Origin: DASYPQ01 sp041488095
GTDB lineage: Bacteria; Planctomycetota; UBA1135; GCA-002686595
DNA length: 64,000 bases
NCBI GenBank assembly: GCA_041488095.1
Contig: JBGPOP010000002.1
Span: 62,001 to 126,000, forward strand
Direction: 5' to 3'
Part shown: one piece after another, positions 34,095 to 42,610 of the stretch
How the letters are laid out: every line of letters begins with the position of its first letter
Position numbering within the stretch: position 1 is the first letter of the stretch
Made by a program: the position numbers and the translations under genes
The notes under the pieces: model-generated
Databases searched by the model: none
What the model saw: the letters and a program-made list of their open reading frames with translations, nothing else
Told to the model about the DNA's origin: nothing

Positions 34095-34853
34095 ATGAAG
34101 CTAGCCACCCTTCTCCCGTTCGCGCTCATCGGCGCGATCACCGTCCCGCCCGTCCTGGCCCAGGGACACGACCACGACCAGGACGCTCCCGCCAAGCAGG
34201 CACCCGCCAAGGACAAGGAAAAGGCTCCCGCCGCCGAGGGCAAGGAGGACCAGAAGGTCATGCGCGTGCAGCGGCCGTCCTACCCGCTGACCACCTGCCC
34301 GATCAGCGGCAAGCCTCTCGGCGACGCGCCGGTCGAGAAGGTCGTCAAGGGCCGGCTCGTCCGCTTCTGCTGCGGGAAGTGCGCCGCCAAGGTCGAGGTC
34401 GATCCGAGCGCGGCCTTCCAGAAGATCGACGACGCGGTGATCGCCGCGCAGAAGACGAGCTACCCGCTGAAGACCTCGCCGATCTCGGACGCGAAGCTCG
34501 ACGACAAGGCGATCGACTACGTCTACGGCACCCGCCTCGTGCGCCTGGCGAGCAAGGACGAGATCGAGAAGTTCCAGAAGGACCCCAAGGCCGCGATGGA
34601 GAAGGTCAACAAGGCCTACATCGACGCGCAGCTCGCCAGCTACCCGCTCAAGAAGTGCCCGGTCAGCGAGGAGCCCCTCGGCGCGGACAAGACCGAGCCG
34701 GTCAACTACCTGTACGGGACGAAGCTCGTGCGCTTCTGCTGCAAGGACTGCATCAAGGACTTCGAGAAGGAGCCGGACAAGTTCTTGAAGGAGCTGGGAA
34801 AAGCTCAGGAGAAGGCGCCGGAGAAGGCACCGGGCAAGGAAAAGAAGGGCTGA
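34095..34853 (+). CDS. Secreted three-repeat YHS/TRASH-like metal-binding protein
   Basis: A 252-residue exported protein (signal peptide ending VLA-QGHDHDQD) with a His/Asp patch and a Lys/Ala/Pro linker. Three tandem repeats of about 60 residues follow (61-120, 121-180, 181-240). Repeats 1 and 3 have SYPLxxCP[IV]S near the start and LVRFCCxxC further on (C68, C92, C93, C96; C188, C215, C216, C219), the spacing of YHS/TRASH-type metal sites. Repeat 2 keeps SYPLKTSPIS and GTRLVRL but has no cysteine. It probably binds a transition metal in the periplasm. The tail is Lys/Glu/Ala/Pro-rich. GAGGA precedes the ATG. Ion specificity cannot be told. Confidence 0.72.
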   Translation: MKLATLLPFALIGAITVPPVLAQGHDHDQDAPAKQAPAKDKEKAPAAEGKEDQKVMRVQRPSYPLTTCPISGKPLGDAPVEKVVKGRLVRFCCGKCAAKVEVDPSAAFQKIDDAVIAAQKTSYPLKTSPISDAKLDDKAIDYVYGTRLVRLASKDEIEKFQKDPKAAMEKVNKAYIDAQLASYPLKKCPVSEEPLGADKTEPVNYLYGTKLVRFCCKDCIKDFEKEPDKFLKELGKAQEKAPEKAPGKEKKG

Positions 34854-34938
34854 TCTGCCTTCGCCGCGTCGGCCGAACGCATCCGCTCCGCTCGTCGGTA
34901 GTATCCAGCTTCCTGCCCGCGCTCGCGAGCCGTGGCTG

Positions 34939-35451
34939 TCATCCGAGCCTGCGCGCGTAGACGACCTTGTCGTCGCCCGCTTCGTAGAAGTCGGGCACGC
35001 GCGCGACCTCGAGGTAACCGCAGGCTTCGTACACGGCGCGCGTCCCGGCGTACGAGGGCTTCCCCGCAGTCTCGACGAGCAGGAGCCGCCCGCCGCCCGC
35101 GCGGATCGCATCCTCGGCGGCGGAGAGCAGCGCGCGGCCGATGCCCGTCCCCTGGCTCCGGGAGTCCACCGCGATCCAGTACAAGTCCCAGGTGCCCCGC
35201 GTCATCGGCGTTGCGCCGAAGCATGCATACCCGGCGACTTCCTGTTCGACCTCCGCCACGACGAACCGGTACCCCTCCTCCGCCGGCGCGTCGATCAGCT
35301 CCAGCGCGACCGCGATCTCGTCCTCGCGGAACGCTCCGCATCCCCGCAGGATGCGCTCGATCGGCCCGCGGTCAGCGCGCGACAACGGCCGCAGGACGAT
35401 TCCGCGCGCGGCTGAGCCCGTTTTCGACGATCCTTGCGATGAGGTCGGCAT
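34939..35451 (-). CDS. GNAT-family N-acetyltransferase
   Basis: The 170-residue protein has the GNAT fold: VLRPLSRADRGPIERIL (strand 1/helix 1), YRFVVAEVEQEVAGYACFG, DLYWIAVDSRSQGTGIGRAL with the acetyl-CoA Q/RxxGxG/A motif, and KPSYAGTRAVYEACGYLEVA. It is the last gene of the kamA-ATP-grasp group and overlaps the preceding ligase gene by about 80 nt (ATG 35451); a later non-ATG start cannot be excluded. It is shorter than AblB, the beta-lysine acetyltransferase, but its company with kamA makes an amino-compound substrate plausible. That is inference. Confidence 0.75.
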   Translation of the reverse strand: MPTSSQGSSKTGSAARGIVLRPLSRADRGPIERILRGCGAFREDEIAVALELIDAPAEEGYRFVVAEVEQEVAGYACFGATPMTRGTWDLYWIAVDSRSQGTGIGRALLSAAEDAIRAGGGRLLLVETAGKPSYAGTRAVYEACGYLEVARVPDFYEAGDDKVVYARRLG

Positions 35452-36454
35452 ACTGGATCCCGGCTCGCTCGGCGGAGCGGGCGAGGCCCGCATCGGGCGA
35501 GATGTCGGGGTTGGGGTTGACGTCGAGGACCCTGGGGGTCCCGTCGCTCGCGAGCCGCAGGTCGACGCGGCCGTAGCCGCGCAACCCCAGAGCGCGCCAG
35601 GCCGAGAGCACGGCCGCGTGGATCGACCGCTTCAGGCCCGGCCCGAGCTTCCCGACCGCGACCGAAGGCGTCCCGCGGTGCTCGTCGCTCCCCTCGATCC
35701 ACTTCGAAGCGAAGGTCACGAGCTTCGGCGCCCCCGCGGGGAAGCCCGCGAAGTCGATCTCGGCGAGCGGCAGCACCCGCGGTCCGCGCTCCTCCTCCAG
35801 GATCGACACGTTGAATTCCCGCCCCTCGACGAACTCCTCGACGAGCGCCGGCTGCGCGTACGTCTCGATCACGTACCGCGCCCGTTCGCGCAGCGCGCGC
35901 TCGCCCGACACGACGCTCTCGAGCGCGATGCCGTGGCTGGCATCCTCGCGCGAGGGCTTGACGATCCAGCGCCCGCCCTGCGCCCGCCGGAACACCCGCG
36001 GAAGCGGCCCGCCCGTGCGTTCCAGCGTGAAGCCCTCGGGCACGAGCACGCCCGCCGCCGCGAGCTTCGCGCGCGCGAGCGGCTTGTGCAGGGCGGTCCA
36101 CAGCGCCGTGGGCCCGGAGCCCGTGAAGGGGATCCCGAGCCCCTCGAGCAGCGCCGCGAGCAGCGACTCGATCCGAGCGTCACCCTCGACGGATTCCGCC
36201 ATGTGGAAGACGACGTCGGGCTTGGCTCCCTCGAGCGCCGAACGAGTCCGCCGCGGGTCCGCGCTGGCGTGGATCCGCACGGTCTCCCACCCCCGCGCCC
36301 GGCCAGCGGCCTCGACGGCTTCGACCTCGCCGCGCGAGGCGAGAACCGCGATTCCATCCCGATTCTCGCCGTGCGCGAGCTGGCGGTCGGCGCTCTCGAG
36401 GATCCCGACGCGCAGCCTGGCTTCCCTGGACTTCACGCGCTTCATGCGCCTCAC
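35372..36454 (-). CDS. ATP-grasp ligase, D-Ala-D-Ala ligase-like (copy 1)
   Basis: The 360-residue protein follows the D-alanine-D-alanine ligase plan: N-terminal domain (DVVFHMAESVEGDARIESLL, GIPFTGSGPTALWTALHK), then WIVKPSREDASHGIALES (ATP Lys), LVEEFVEGREFNVSIL and RGYGRVDLRLASDG. The metal-binding end is LDVNPNPDIS, where typical Ddl has E-x-N. GTG 36454 overlaps the stop of copy 2 (GTGA); ATG 36445 is an alternative start. Beside a second ATP-grasp and kamA, and without other wall-precursor genes, it more likely ligates an unusual amino acid or peptide than makes D-Ala-D-Ala. The substrate is unknown. Confidence 0.75.
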   Translation of the reverse strand: MRRMKRVKSREARLRVGILESADRQLAHGENRDGIAVLASRGEVEAVEAAGRARGWETVRIHASADPRRTRSALEGAKPDVVFHMAESVEGDARIESLLAALLEGLGIPFTGSGPTALWTALHKPLARAKLAAAGVLVPEGFTLERTGGPLPRVFRRAQGGRWIVKPSREDASHGIALESVVSGERALRERARYVIETYAQPALVEEFVEGREFNVSILEEERGPRVLPLAEIDFAGFPAGAPKLVTFASKWIEGSDEHRGTPSVAVGKLGPGLKRSIHAAVLSAWRALGLRGYGRVDLRLASDGTPRVLDVNPNPDISPDAGLARSAERAGIQYADLIARIVENGLSRARNRPAAVVAR

Positions 36455-37470
36455 GCCGAGGGGCACGGCTCCCTCCCCGCGCGGGCGAGCGCGCTCTGCA
36501 CGACGCGGTCGATCAGCTCCTCGTAGGGGAGCCCACAACGTTCCGCCAGGATGACGAAGTCGCCGCTCCCCGGGGCGAGGCCGGGCAGGGGATTCGCCTC
36601 CAGGAAACGCGGCGCACCGTCCGCCGAGAGCCGCACGTCGATGCGGCACAGATCGCGGCACCCGAGCGCGCGGCAGGACGCGAGCGCGAGGTCCTCGACG
36701 GCGCGCACGAGCCGCGCCGGCCGGCGCGGAGGGACGTGGTAGAGGACCTCCTCCCTCCAGTTGCGCTTGACCTCGAGCGAGTAGACGAACTCCTCCGCGC
36801 GCCCGCTCCGCGGCTCGATCTCCATGACCCCGATCGCGCGCGCGTGCGCGCCCTCGCCCAGGATCCCGACCGTGAACTCCGCGCCGGGGCAGAATTCCTC
36901 GATCAGCACGGGCTCGGAGTAGTCCTCCAGCAGGCGCCCGACCTCGCGGCGCAGGGTGGCTGCGTCGTCCGCGCGCGAGTTCCTGCGGATGCCCATGCTC
37001 GAGCCCTCCCGCACGGGCTTCGCGATCAGCGGGAAGGCGAGATCGATCCGCGCGAGGTCCTCGAGGCCCAGGACGACGGCGAAGCGCGGTGTCGCCACGC
37101 CGGCGGAGGAGACCAGTCGCTTGGCCACGGCCTTGTCGAGCGCCACGGCGAGCGTCAGCGGGTCGCTCCCCGTGAACGGAATGCCGAGCATCTCGCACAC
37201 CGCGGGCACGTGCGCCTCGCGCGAGCGCGTGAGCGAGCCCTCCGCGATGTTGAAGACCAGCTCGGGCGGCCGGGCCAGGACCGCCCCGAGGAAGCGCCGC
37301 CCGCCGCCGAGGAACCGGGGTCGGTGCCCGCGCGAGCGCAGCGCGGCCGCGATCGCTTCGACCGTCGCGGGCGAGTCGTACTCCTCGAGGAGGTCGTCGG
37401 GCCCGCCGGCCGTTCCCTCGCGATCCGGGCGCAGATCCGCCGCGATGCCGATGTCGAGCGCCGGCGACAT
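36451..37470 (-). CDS. ATP-grasp ligase, D-Ala-D-Ala ligase-like (copy 2)
   Basis: The 339-residue protein has the same domain plan as its neighbour: ELVFNIAEGSLTRSREAHVP, LGIPFTGSDPLTLAVALDKA, FPLIAKPVREGSSMGIRRNS (ATP-binding Lys and Gly/Ser loop), VLIEEFCPGAEFTVGILG, LCRIDVRLSADGAPRF and the metal-binding LEANPLPGLAPGSG. This copy keeps the more standard E-x-N ending. ATG 37470 follows the kamA stop by 14 nt, and its own stop overlaps copy 1, so the four genes look co-transcribed. The two copies differ enough to act on different substrates or in sequence. Substrate unknown. Confidence 0.78.
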   Translation of the reverse strand: MSPALDIGIAADLRPDREGTAGGPDDLLEEYDSPATVEAIAAALRSRGHRPRFLGGGRRFLGAVLARPPELVFNIAEGSLTRSREAHVPAVCEMLGIPFTGSDPLTLAVALDKAVAKRLVSSAGVATPRFAVVLGLEDLARIDLAFPLIAKPVREGSSMGIRRNSRADDAATLRREVGRLLEDYSEPVLIEEFCPGAEFTVGILGEGAHARAIGVMEIEPRSGRAEEFVYSLEVKRNWREEVLYHVPPRRPARLVRAVEDLALASCRALGCRDLCRIDVRLSADGAPRFLEANPLPGLAPGSGDFVILAERCGLPYEELIDRVVQSALARAGREPCPSA

Positions 37471-37484
37471 GCGCTGGGGTCCCC

Positions 37485-38912
37485 TCAGGCCTTCGGCGAG
37501 GAGAGGCGCTCCTCGAGCGAACGTCCGCGGTGCACCCAGCCGCTCCCCCCGGCCGCCCGGCGGGGCTTGCTCCCCGCGGAGGTGACCTTGTCGGCGGAGC
37601 TGTCTCCCGCGGCCGAGCCGTTGCCGTTCCCGTCCAAGGGTGAGGCGCTCTCGCGGTGCGCGACGCGCGTCGCCGCGGGCTTCAGCTCGCCCCCCCCCCG
37701 CCGCGTCTTGCTCGGCATCGGGCCCGCGCGGCCGGTCGGCTCGCGGTACTCGAAGATCCGGCCCTGGAAGTTGCGCATGACCGCGCGCTTCTTCTTGGCG
37801 TCGTAGTGCAGGAGGTAGTTGGGCCCGACCGGGATCTTGCCGCCTCCGCCCGGGGCGTCGACGACGTAGGTCGGCACGGCCAGGCCGCTCGTATGCCCGC
37901 GCAAGCCTTCGATGATCTCGATTCCCTTGGAGATCGACGTGCGGAAGTGCTCCCCGCCGCGGATGGGATCGCACTGGTAGAGGTAGTAGGGCCGCACGCG
38001 CATCTTCATCAGGCCCGTGCACAGCGCGCGCATCGTCTCGACGTCGTCGTTGACGCCCTTGAGCAGCACGGCCTGGTTGTTCAGCGGGATCCCCGCGCGC
38101 GAGAGCTGGTCGCAGGCGGCCGCCGCCTCGGGCGTCAGCTCGCGCGGGTGGTTGAAGTGGACGTTGATCCACAGCGGATGGAAGCGCGAGAGCATCTCGC
38201 AGAGCTCCGCGTCGATCCGCTGCGGCAGGGATCCGGGCACGCGGCTGCCGATGCGGATGATCTCGAGGTGCGGGATCGCGCGCAGCTTCTGGAGGATCCC
38301 CTCGAGCTTCCGCGTGCCATAGGTCAAGGGGTCGCCGCCCGATACCACGACGTCGCGGACCGCCGGCGTCCTCGCGATGTACTCGACCATGCGGTCGATC
38401 TCGACGTCCGGCACCGCGTCCTCGTACATGATCCGCTTGCGCGTGCAGTACCGGCAGTAGATCGCGCACGAGTTCGAGATCACCATGAGCACCCGGTCCG
38501 GATAGCGGTGCGTGATCCCGGGAACGGGCGAGTACTGCTCCTCGGCCAGCGGATCCTCGTCGCCGACGTCGCGGTAGATGTACTCCTCCACGATCGGCGC
38601 GACCTGGCGCAAGATCGGGTCGGCGGGATCGTCGGGGTCGATGAGGGAGAGGGTGTAGGGCGTGATGCCCATGCGGAAGTCGCGCAGGACCTCGCGCCGC
38701 ATGTCCCACTCCTTCTCCGAGAAGGGGAGCCGCGCGGCCAGCTCTTCGAGCCGCGTCAGGCGGTTCTTGAACTGCCACTTCCAGTCGTCCCACTGCTCGT
38801 CGGTCGCGTCCGGGAAGAAGCGCACACGGCCGCGTGTCGCTCGACCTCGGCAACCTGGAAGGGGATCTTCGATGAGGACAGCTGTGCGCGCTGGCGGGTG
38901 AGGGATGGTCAT
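37485..38912 (-). CDS. kamA: KamA-family lysine 2,3-aminomutase (radical SAM)
   Basis: The 475-residue protein carries the radical SAM CxxxCxxC cluster in SCAIYCRYCTRKR (about residues 145-157), DVVVSGGDPLTYGTRKLE, IRIGSRVPGSLPQRID, and APGGGGKIPV with the PLP Lys. KamA interconverts lysine and beta-lysine using SAM, a 4Fe-4S cluster and PLP. A tail of about 90 residues after the core (low-complexity, Gly/Ser/Arg-rich) is unusual. ATG 38912 is chosen because longer starts add non-family sequence. It leads a minus-strand group with two ATP-grasp ligases and a GNAT. Strict lysine specificity is not certain, since related KamA-like enzymes use other amino acids such as glutamate. Confidence 0.9.
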   Translation of the reverse strand: MTIPHPPARTAVLIEDPLPGCRGRATRGRVRFFPDATDEQWDDWKWQFKNRLTRLEELAARLPFSEKEWDMRREVLRDFRMGITPYTLSLIDPDDPADPILRQVAPIVEEYIYRDVGDEDPLAEEQYSPVPGITHRYPDRVLMVISNSCAIYCRYCTRKRIMYEDAVPDVEIDRMVEYIARTPAVRDVVVSGGDPLTYGTRKLEGILQKLRAIPHLEIIRIGSRVPGSLPQRIDAELCEMLSRFHPLWINVHFNHPRELTPEAAAACDQLSRAGIPLNNQAVLLKGVNDDVETMRALCTGLMKMRVRPYYLYQCDPIRGGEHFRTSISKGIEIIEGLRGHTSGLAVPTYVVDAPGGGGKIPVGPNYLLHYDAKKKRAVMRNFQGRIFEYREPTGRAGPMPSKTRRGGGELKPAATRVAHRESASPLDGNGNGSAAGDSSADKVTSAGSKPRRAAGGSGWVHRGRSLEERLSSPKA

Positions 38913-39016
38913 GGGTTCTCGCAGAGCGACTGTTCTAGCGAAGCGGCGCGCCGGGAAACAGGTGCAAGTAGGTCGGGAGCGTGCCGGAAACGGTTCTCGG
39001 CGACATCTCGATGGTC

Positions 39017-39092
39017 TGTGGAGAACCCGTCGAGAGATGCGGAAAACTCGTGGAGATCCCCTCGGTCTGCGCACCCCAACCGTGTGGAGAAT
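39017..39092 (-). promoter_or_regulatory. Three spaced direct repeats upstream of kamA
   Basis: GTGGAGA(A/T)(C/T)CC occurs at about 39018, 39050 and 39084, spaced 32 and 34 nt (read as TTCTCCAC-type on the kamA strand). They fill the 190-nt gap that must hold the kamA promoter; a TAGAAC -10-like box lies at 38932-38937 (minus strand). Three-turn spacing suggests an operator, but no regulator gene is adjacent. Confidence 0.35.
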
Positions 39093-39102
39093 CCCCGCGC
39101 GA

Positions 39103-40404
39103 TCAGGCCGCGACGAGCCGCCGCCAGGGACCGTAGACCAGGGCTCCGACCGCCAGCACCGAGAGCCCGATCGCAGTGTCGCGGACGTTCGCTTGGAGCA
39201 GGTTGCCGACGACCACGGCGATCGCGAAGAGGACGTAGAGGACCGGCGCGAGGGGGTAGAGCGGGCTCCGGAAGGGTCGGGGAAGGTCACGACGGGTCGA
39301 GCGGAGCCGGAGAAGTGCCACCGCGACCAGCGCGTGGAAGATCCACTCGACGAACACGACCGAGTTCACGAGCACCTCGGACCGTCCCCACACCCAGTAG
39401 GCCAGCGCCAACGCGCCCTGGACGAGGAGCGCGGCGATCGGCGCACCGGTCTTCGGGTGCACCTCCGCGAAGCGCGCGAAGAAGAGGCCTTCGCGCGCCA
39501 TCGCGACGTAGAGCCAGGGCGTCGCGACGAGGGTGACGATGCACACGCCGAGCGCCGAGACCGCGATCGCGCCTTGGAGGATCCCGCCGCCGGTCGCGCC
39601 CAGCGTCCTCCTCGCCATCTCTCCGGCGAACCCCGGGTCGGCGATCATGCCTCCGATGCCCAGCACCCGCACGTACGCGGCGTTGATCGCGACGTAGGTC
39701 ACGACCACGCCGAGGATGCCGATCACGATCGCGCGGGGCAGGGTGCGCTGGGGATCGCGAACCTGCGGCGCGACGTAGCAGAGCATCTGCCAGCCACCGC
39801 AGGCGAAGAGCACGGGGAGGAGGGCGTGGACCATGCCCGAGGCGAGACTGGTGGCGTCGACCGCGACCGGGGCTGGCGGCGCCGCCTGCGCGGCCGGCGC
39901 GGCGAGGAGCAACCCGACCGCCGCCATCGCCGCGATCGCCGTGAGCTTGACCAGCATGCACACGTTCTGGAGCGTCGCGCCGGCCTTGGCTCCGAGCATC
40001 GCGATCCCGGTGACCGCGACGATCGCTGCCGCTCCGACGCCGAGCCGGGCCGCCTGGGACAGGCCCGGCAGGTTGTCGACGAGCACACGGGCCATCACGG
40101 CCACGGCGCCGGTCGAGATCACGCACAGGACGACCCAGGCGAACAGGTAGGCGACGAACGGTCCGAACGCCTCGCGCAGGAACACGTACCAGCCGCCGGC
40201 CCGGGGAAAGGTCGCGCCGAGCTCCGCGAAGGTCAGCGCGCCGTTCAAGGCGATCAGCCCGCCGATCGCCCACATCGCCAGGAACGCGGTCGGGTTCGGG
40301 ACGCTCTGCGCGACCTGGCGCGGCGTGAAGAAGATCCCGACGCCGACGATGCCGCCCATGACGAGCATCGTCGCGTCGAAGGAGTTGAGCTGGCGAGAGG
40401 CCAA
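39103..40404 (-). CDS. APC-superfamily amino acid permease
   Basis: This protein of about 433 residues has 12 predicted membrane helices. The APC start is LNSFDATMLVMGGIVGVGIF with the unwound GxxxGxGIF of helix 1, followed by IALNGALTFAELGATFPRAGG and YVFLREAFGPFVAYLFAWV. It resembles LAT/APA-type amino acid exchangers or permeases (PF13520 group). An ATG at 40464 would overlap the start codon of the divergent gene at 40463, leaving no promoter space. TTG 40404 starts just before the family core and is therefore preferred. Substrate unknown; proximity to kamA allows a link to lysine or beta-amino acids. Confidence 0.8.
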   Translation of the reverse strand: MASRQLNSFDATMLVMGGIVGVGIFFTPRQVAQSVPNPTAFLAMWAIGGLIALNGALTFAELGATFPRAGGWYVFLREAFGPFVAYLFAWVVLCVISTGAVAVMARVLVDNLPGLSQAARLGVGAAAIVAVTGIAMLGAKAGATLQNVCMLVKLTAIAAMAAVGLLLAAPAAQAAPPAPVAVDATSLASGMVHALLPVLFACGGWQMLCYVAPQVRDPQRTLPRAIVIGILGVVVTYVAINAAYVRVLGIGGMIADPGFAGEMARRTLGATGGGILQGAIAVSALGVCIVTLVATPWLYVAMAREGLFFARFAEVHPKTGAPIAALLVQGALALAYWVWGRSEVLVNSVVFVEWIFHALVAVALLRLRSTRRDLPRPFRSPLYPLAPVLYVLFAIAVVVGNLLQANVRDTAIGLSVLAVGALVYGPWRRLVAA

Positions 40405-40445
40405 ACGTCCCCCCGCAGCGTGAGGAGGGCGACCCGGCTTTTCAA

Positions 40446-40451
40446 TAGACT
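40446..40451 (+). promoter_or_regulatory. TAGACT -10-like box before the TMTC-like gene
   Basis: TAGACT ends 11 nt before ATG 40463, so the transcript would have a very short leader. It overlaps the possible upstream extension of the divergent permease gene. No clear -35 is seen. Confidence 0.35.
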
Positions 40452-40462
40452 GGGCCTTCGAC

Positions 40463-42610
40463 ATGAGCCCTCGGCCCCGAGCGCGCACGGCTCTCTCCTG
40501 CCTCGGCCTGGCTGCGGCGGTCTTCCTCGCCTACGGGCGCACGGCCGGGCACGTGTTCGTCGCCTACGACACCGGGACGTACGTCACCGAGAACCCGTGG
40601 GTCCTGCGGGGGCTCTCGCTCGACGGGGTGAAGTGGGCCTTCACGCATGCCTACGCGGCGAACTGGCACCCGCTGACGTGGCTCTCGCACATGCTCGACG
40701 TCGAAGTGTTCGGGCTGCGCGCGGGCCTTCACGCCCTCGAGAACGTGGCTTGGCACGCGGCCAACGCGTGCCTCGTCCTGCTGGTCCTGGAGCGCATGAC
40801 GGGGGCGTGGGGGAGGAGCCTCTTCGTCGCGGCGCTCTTCGCGCTCCATCCCCTCCACGTGGAATCCGTCGCGTGGATCGTCGAGCGCAAGGACGTGCTG
40901 AGCACGTTCTTCGGCCTCGCGTGCCTGCTGTTCTGGACCGGGTGGGCGATGGAGGGCCGGAGATCGGCCTACGCGCTCGCCCTCGCCTGCCTCGCGCTCG
41001 GGCTCTCCGCCAAGCCCATGCTCGTCACGTGGCCGTGCGTGCTGCTCGTCCTCGACTTCTGGCCGCTCGGCCGCGCGAGCCTGGGCGCGCGTCGGCTCCT
41101 CCTCGAGAAGCTGCCTTTCTTCGCGCTCGCGGCGCTGTCCGGCGTCGCGACCGTGCTCGCGCAAGGTGGGGGCGGCGCCGTGCAGAGCCTCTCGAACCTG
41201 CCGTTCTCCTCGCGCGCGGCCAACGCCCTGCTCTCGTACGCGGGATATCTCGGCAAGACGCTCTGGCCGACGAACCTCGCCTTCTACTACCCGCACCCGG
41301 TCCAGGGCTATGCGCCCGCGCAGCTCGCCCTGGCAGCGTTCGTCCTCATCGCCGCGAGCGCCGCGGCGCTGCGGCTGCGCCGGTCCGCGCCCTGGTTCCT
41401 CGCGGGCTGGCTCTTCTACCTCGGCACGCTCGTGCCCGTGATCGGGATCGTGCAGGTCGGCGGGCAGGCGATGGCCGACCGCTACACCTACGTGCCGCTG
41501 CTCGGCCTGTTCCTGATCGTCGCCTGGGGCTCGTGCGCGCTCGGCGCGGCGATCCCGCGGCTGCGCGCGCTCCTCGCGCCGCTCGCCGTCGCCGTCTCGA
41601 CTGGGCTCGGCTTCCTGGCGTGGCAGCAGGCGGGAACCTGGAAGGACACGACGACGCTCGCCCGGCATGCGCTCGCGGTCACGCGCGACAACCACGTCGC
41701 GCACGACGTGCTCGGCATCGCGATCCTCGAAGCGGGACGCCTCGACGAGGCCGCCGAACAGTTCCGCGAGGCGCTCGCGATCGCGCCGGGAGACGTCGAG
41801 GCGGCGAGCAATCTCGGCGGGGCGTTGCAGCGGCAGGACCGCTTTCCGGAGGCCGAGGCGGTGCTCCGCAAGGCGCTCGCGCTCTCGCCGCGACGCGGGA
41901 TGCTTCACCGCCGACTCGCGATCGTCCTGCAGTTCGAGGCACGCCTCCCCGAGGCGCTCTCCGAGATCGACTTCGCGCTCGCGCTCGCACCCGACGATGC
42001 GGTCGCGCTCCACGTCCGCGGGCAGCTCCTGGATAGGCTCGGCCGCCCGGGCGAGGCTCGAACGGCGCTCGAACGCTCGGTCGAGGTCGCGCCGCTCTAC
42101 ACCGCCGCGCGCCTGACGCTGGCCCGGCTCCTGCTCCACCAAGGGGAGGTCGACGCGGCCGAGCGCGAGATCGCGCGCGCGATCGCGGCCGAACCCGGGA
42201 ACGCGGAGGCCCACCGCGGCCGGGCGCGTGCGCTGCTCCTGCGCGGGCGCGAAGGCGAGGCGCTCGACGAGCTGCGCGAGACGCTGCGCCTCGCTCCGGA
42301 GTGGCCGGTCGCGATGGGGGACATGACCTGGATCCTGGCGCGGTCGGCCGATCCGGCCCGGCGCGATCCGCGTGCCGCGGTCGAGCTCGGCGAGCGCGCC
42401 GTGCGGGCGAGCGGCGAGCGGACGAGCGGCGTGCTCGACGCGCTCGCCGCAGCCTACGCAGCCTCCGGCCGGTTCGCCGAGGCGGCCGCCGCGGCGGAGA
42501 AGGCGCTCGCGCGGGCACGGGAGGTCGGCGAAAGCGATCTCGCAGCGCGGATCGAGAAGCGCCTCACCGCATACCGCGCGCAGACGATCGACCCGGAGAC
42601 ACCGCGGTGA
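40463..42610 (+). CDS. TMTC-like GT-C glycosyltransferase with TPR tail (second copy)
   Basis: The 715-residue protein has about ten membrane helices (residues about 10-400) and TPR repeats from about 405 to 700 (DEAAEQFREALAIAPGDVEA, EAVLRKALALSPRRGMLH). The first loop, AYDTGTYVTENPWVLRGLSL then NWHPLTWLSHMLDVEVFGL, and the HPLHVESVAWIVERKDVLS segment match the TMTC/GT105-like family and the paralogue at 8072. An acidic residue at the loop (YDTGT) fits the catalytic position. It probably glycosylates exported proteins using a lipid-linked sugar. Its stop overlaps the following hydrolase gene (GTGA), so both are translated together. Confidence 0.72.
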   Translation: MSPRPRARTALSCLGLAAAVFLAYGRTAGHVFVAYDTGTYVTENPWVLRGLSLDGVKWAFTHAYAANWHPLTWLSHMLDVEVFGLRAGLHALENVAWHAANACLVLLVLERMTGAWGRSLFVAALFALHPLHVESVAWIVERKDVLSTFFGLACLLFWTGWAMEGRRSAYALALACLALGLSAKPMLVTWPCVLLVLDFWPLGRASLGARRLLLEKLPFFALAALSGVATVLAQGGGGAVQSLSNLPFSSRAANALLSYAGYLGKTLWPTNLAFYYPHPVQGYAPAQLALAAFVLIAASAAALRLRRSAPWFLAGWLFYLGTLVPVIGIVQVGGQAMADRYTYVPLLGLFLIVAWGSCALGAAIPRLRALLAPLAVAVSTGLGFLAWQQAGTWKDTTTLARHALAVTRDNHVAHDVLGIAILEAGRLDEAAEQFREALAIAPGDVEAASNLGGALQRQDRFPEAEAVLRKALALSPRRGMLHRRLAIVLQFEARLPEALSEIDFALALAPDDAVALHVRGQLLDRLGRPGEARTALERSVEVAPLYTAARLTLARLLLHQGEVDAAEREIARAIAAEPGNAEAHRGRARALLLRGREGEALDELRETLRLAPEWPVAMGDMTWILARSADPARRDPRAAVELGERAVRASGERTSGVLDALAAAYAASGRFAEAAAAAEKALARAREVGESDLAARIEKRLTAYRAQTIDPETPR

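Noticed and set aside
37471..38853. Upstream extension of the second ATP-grasp gene through kamA
   Set aside because: The extended frame is a shadow of kamA. The family match begins at ATG 37470.
39017..39091. TGTGGAGAA repeats as DnaA boxes of an origin
   Set aside because: They differ from TGTGGATAA, there are only two or three, and no AT-rich unwinding region or dnaA/dnaN gene is near.
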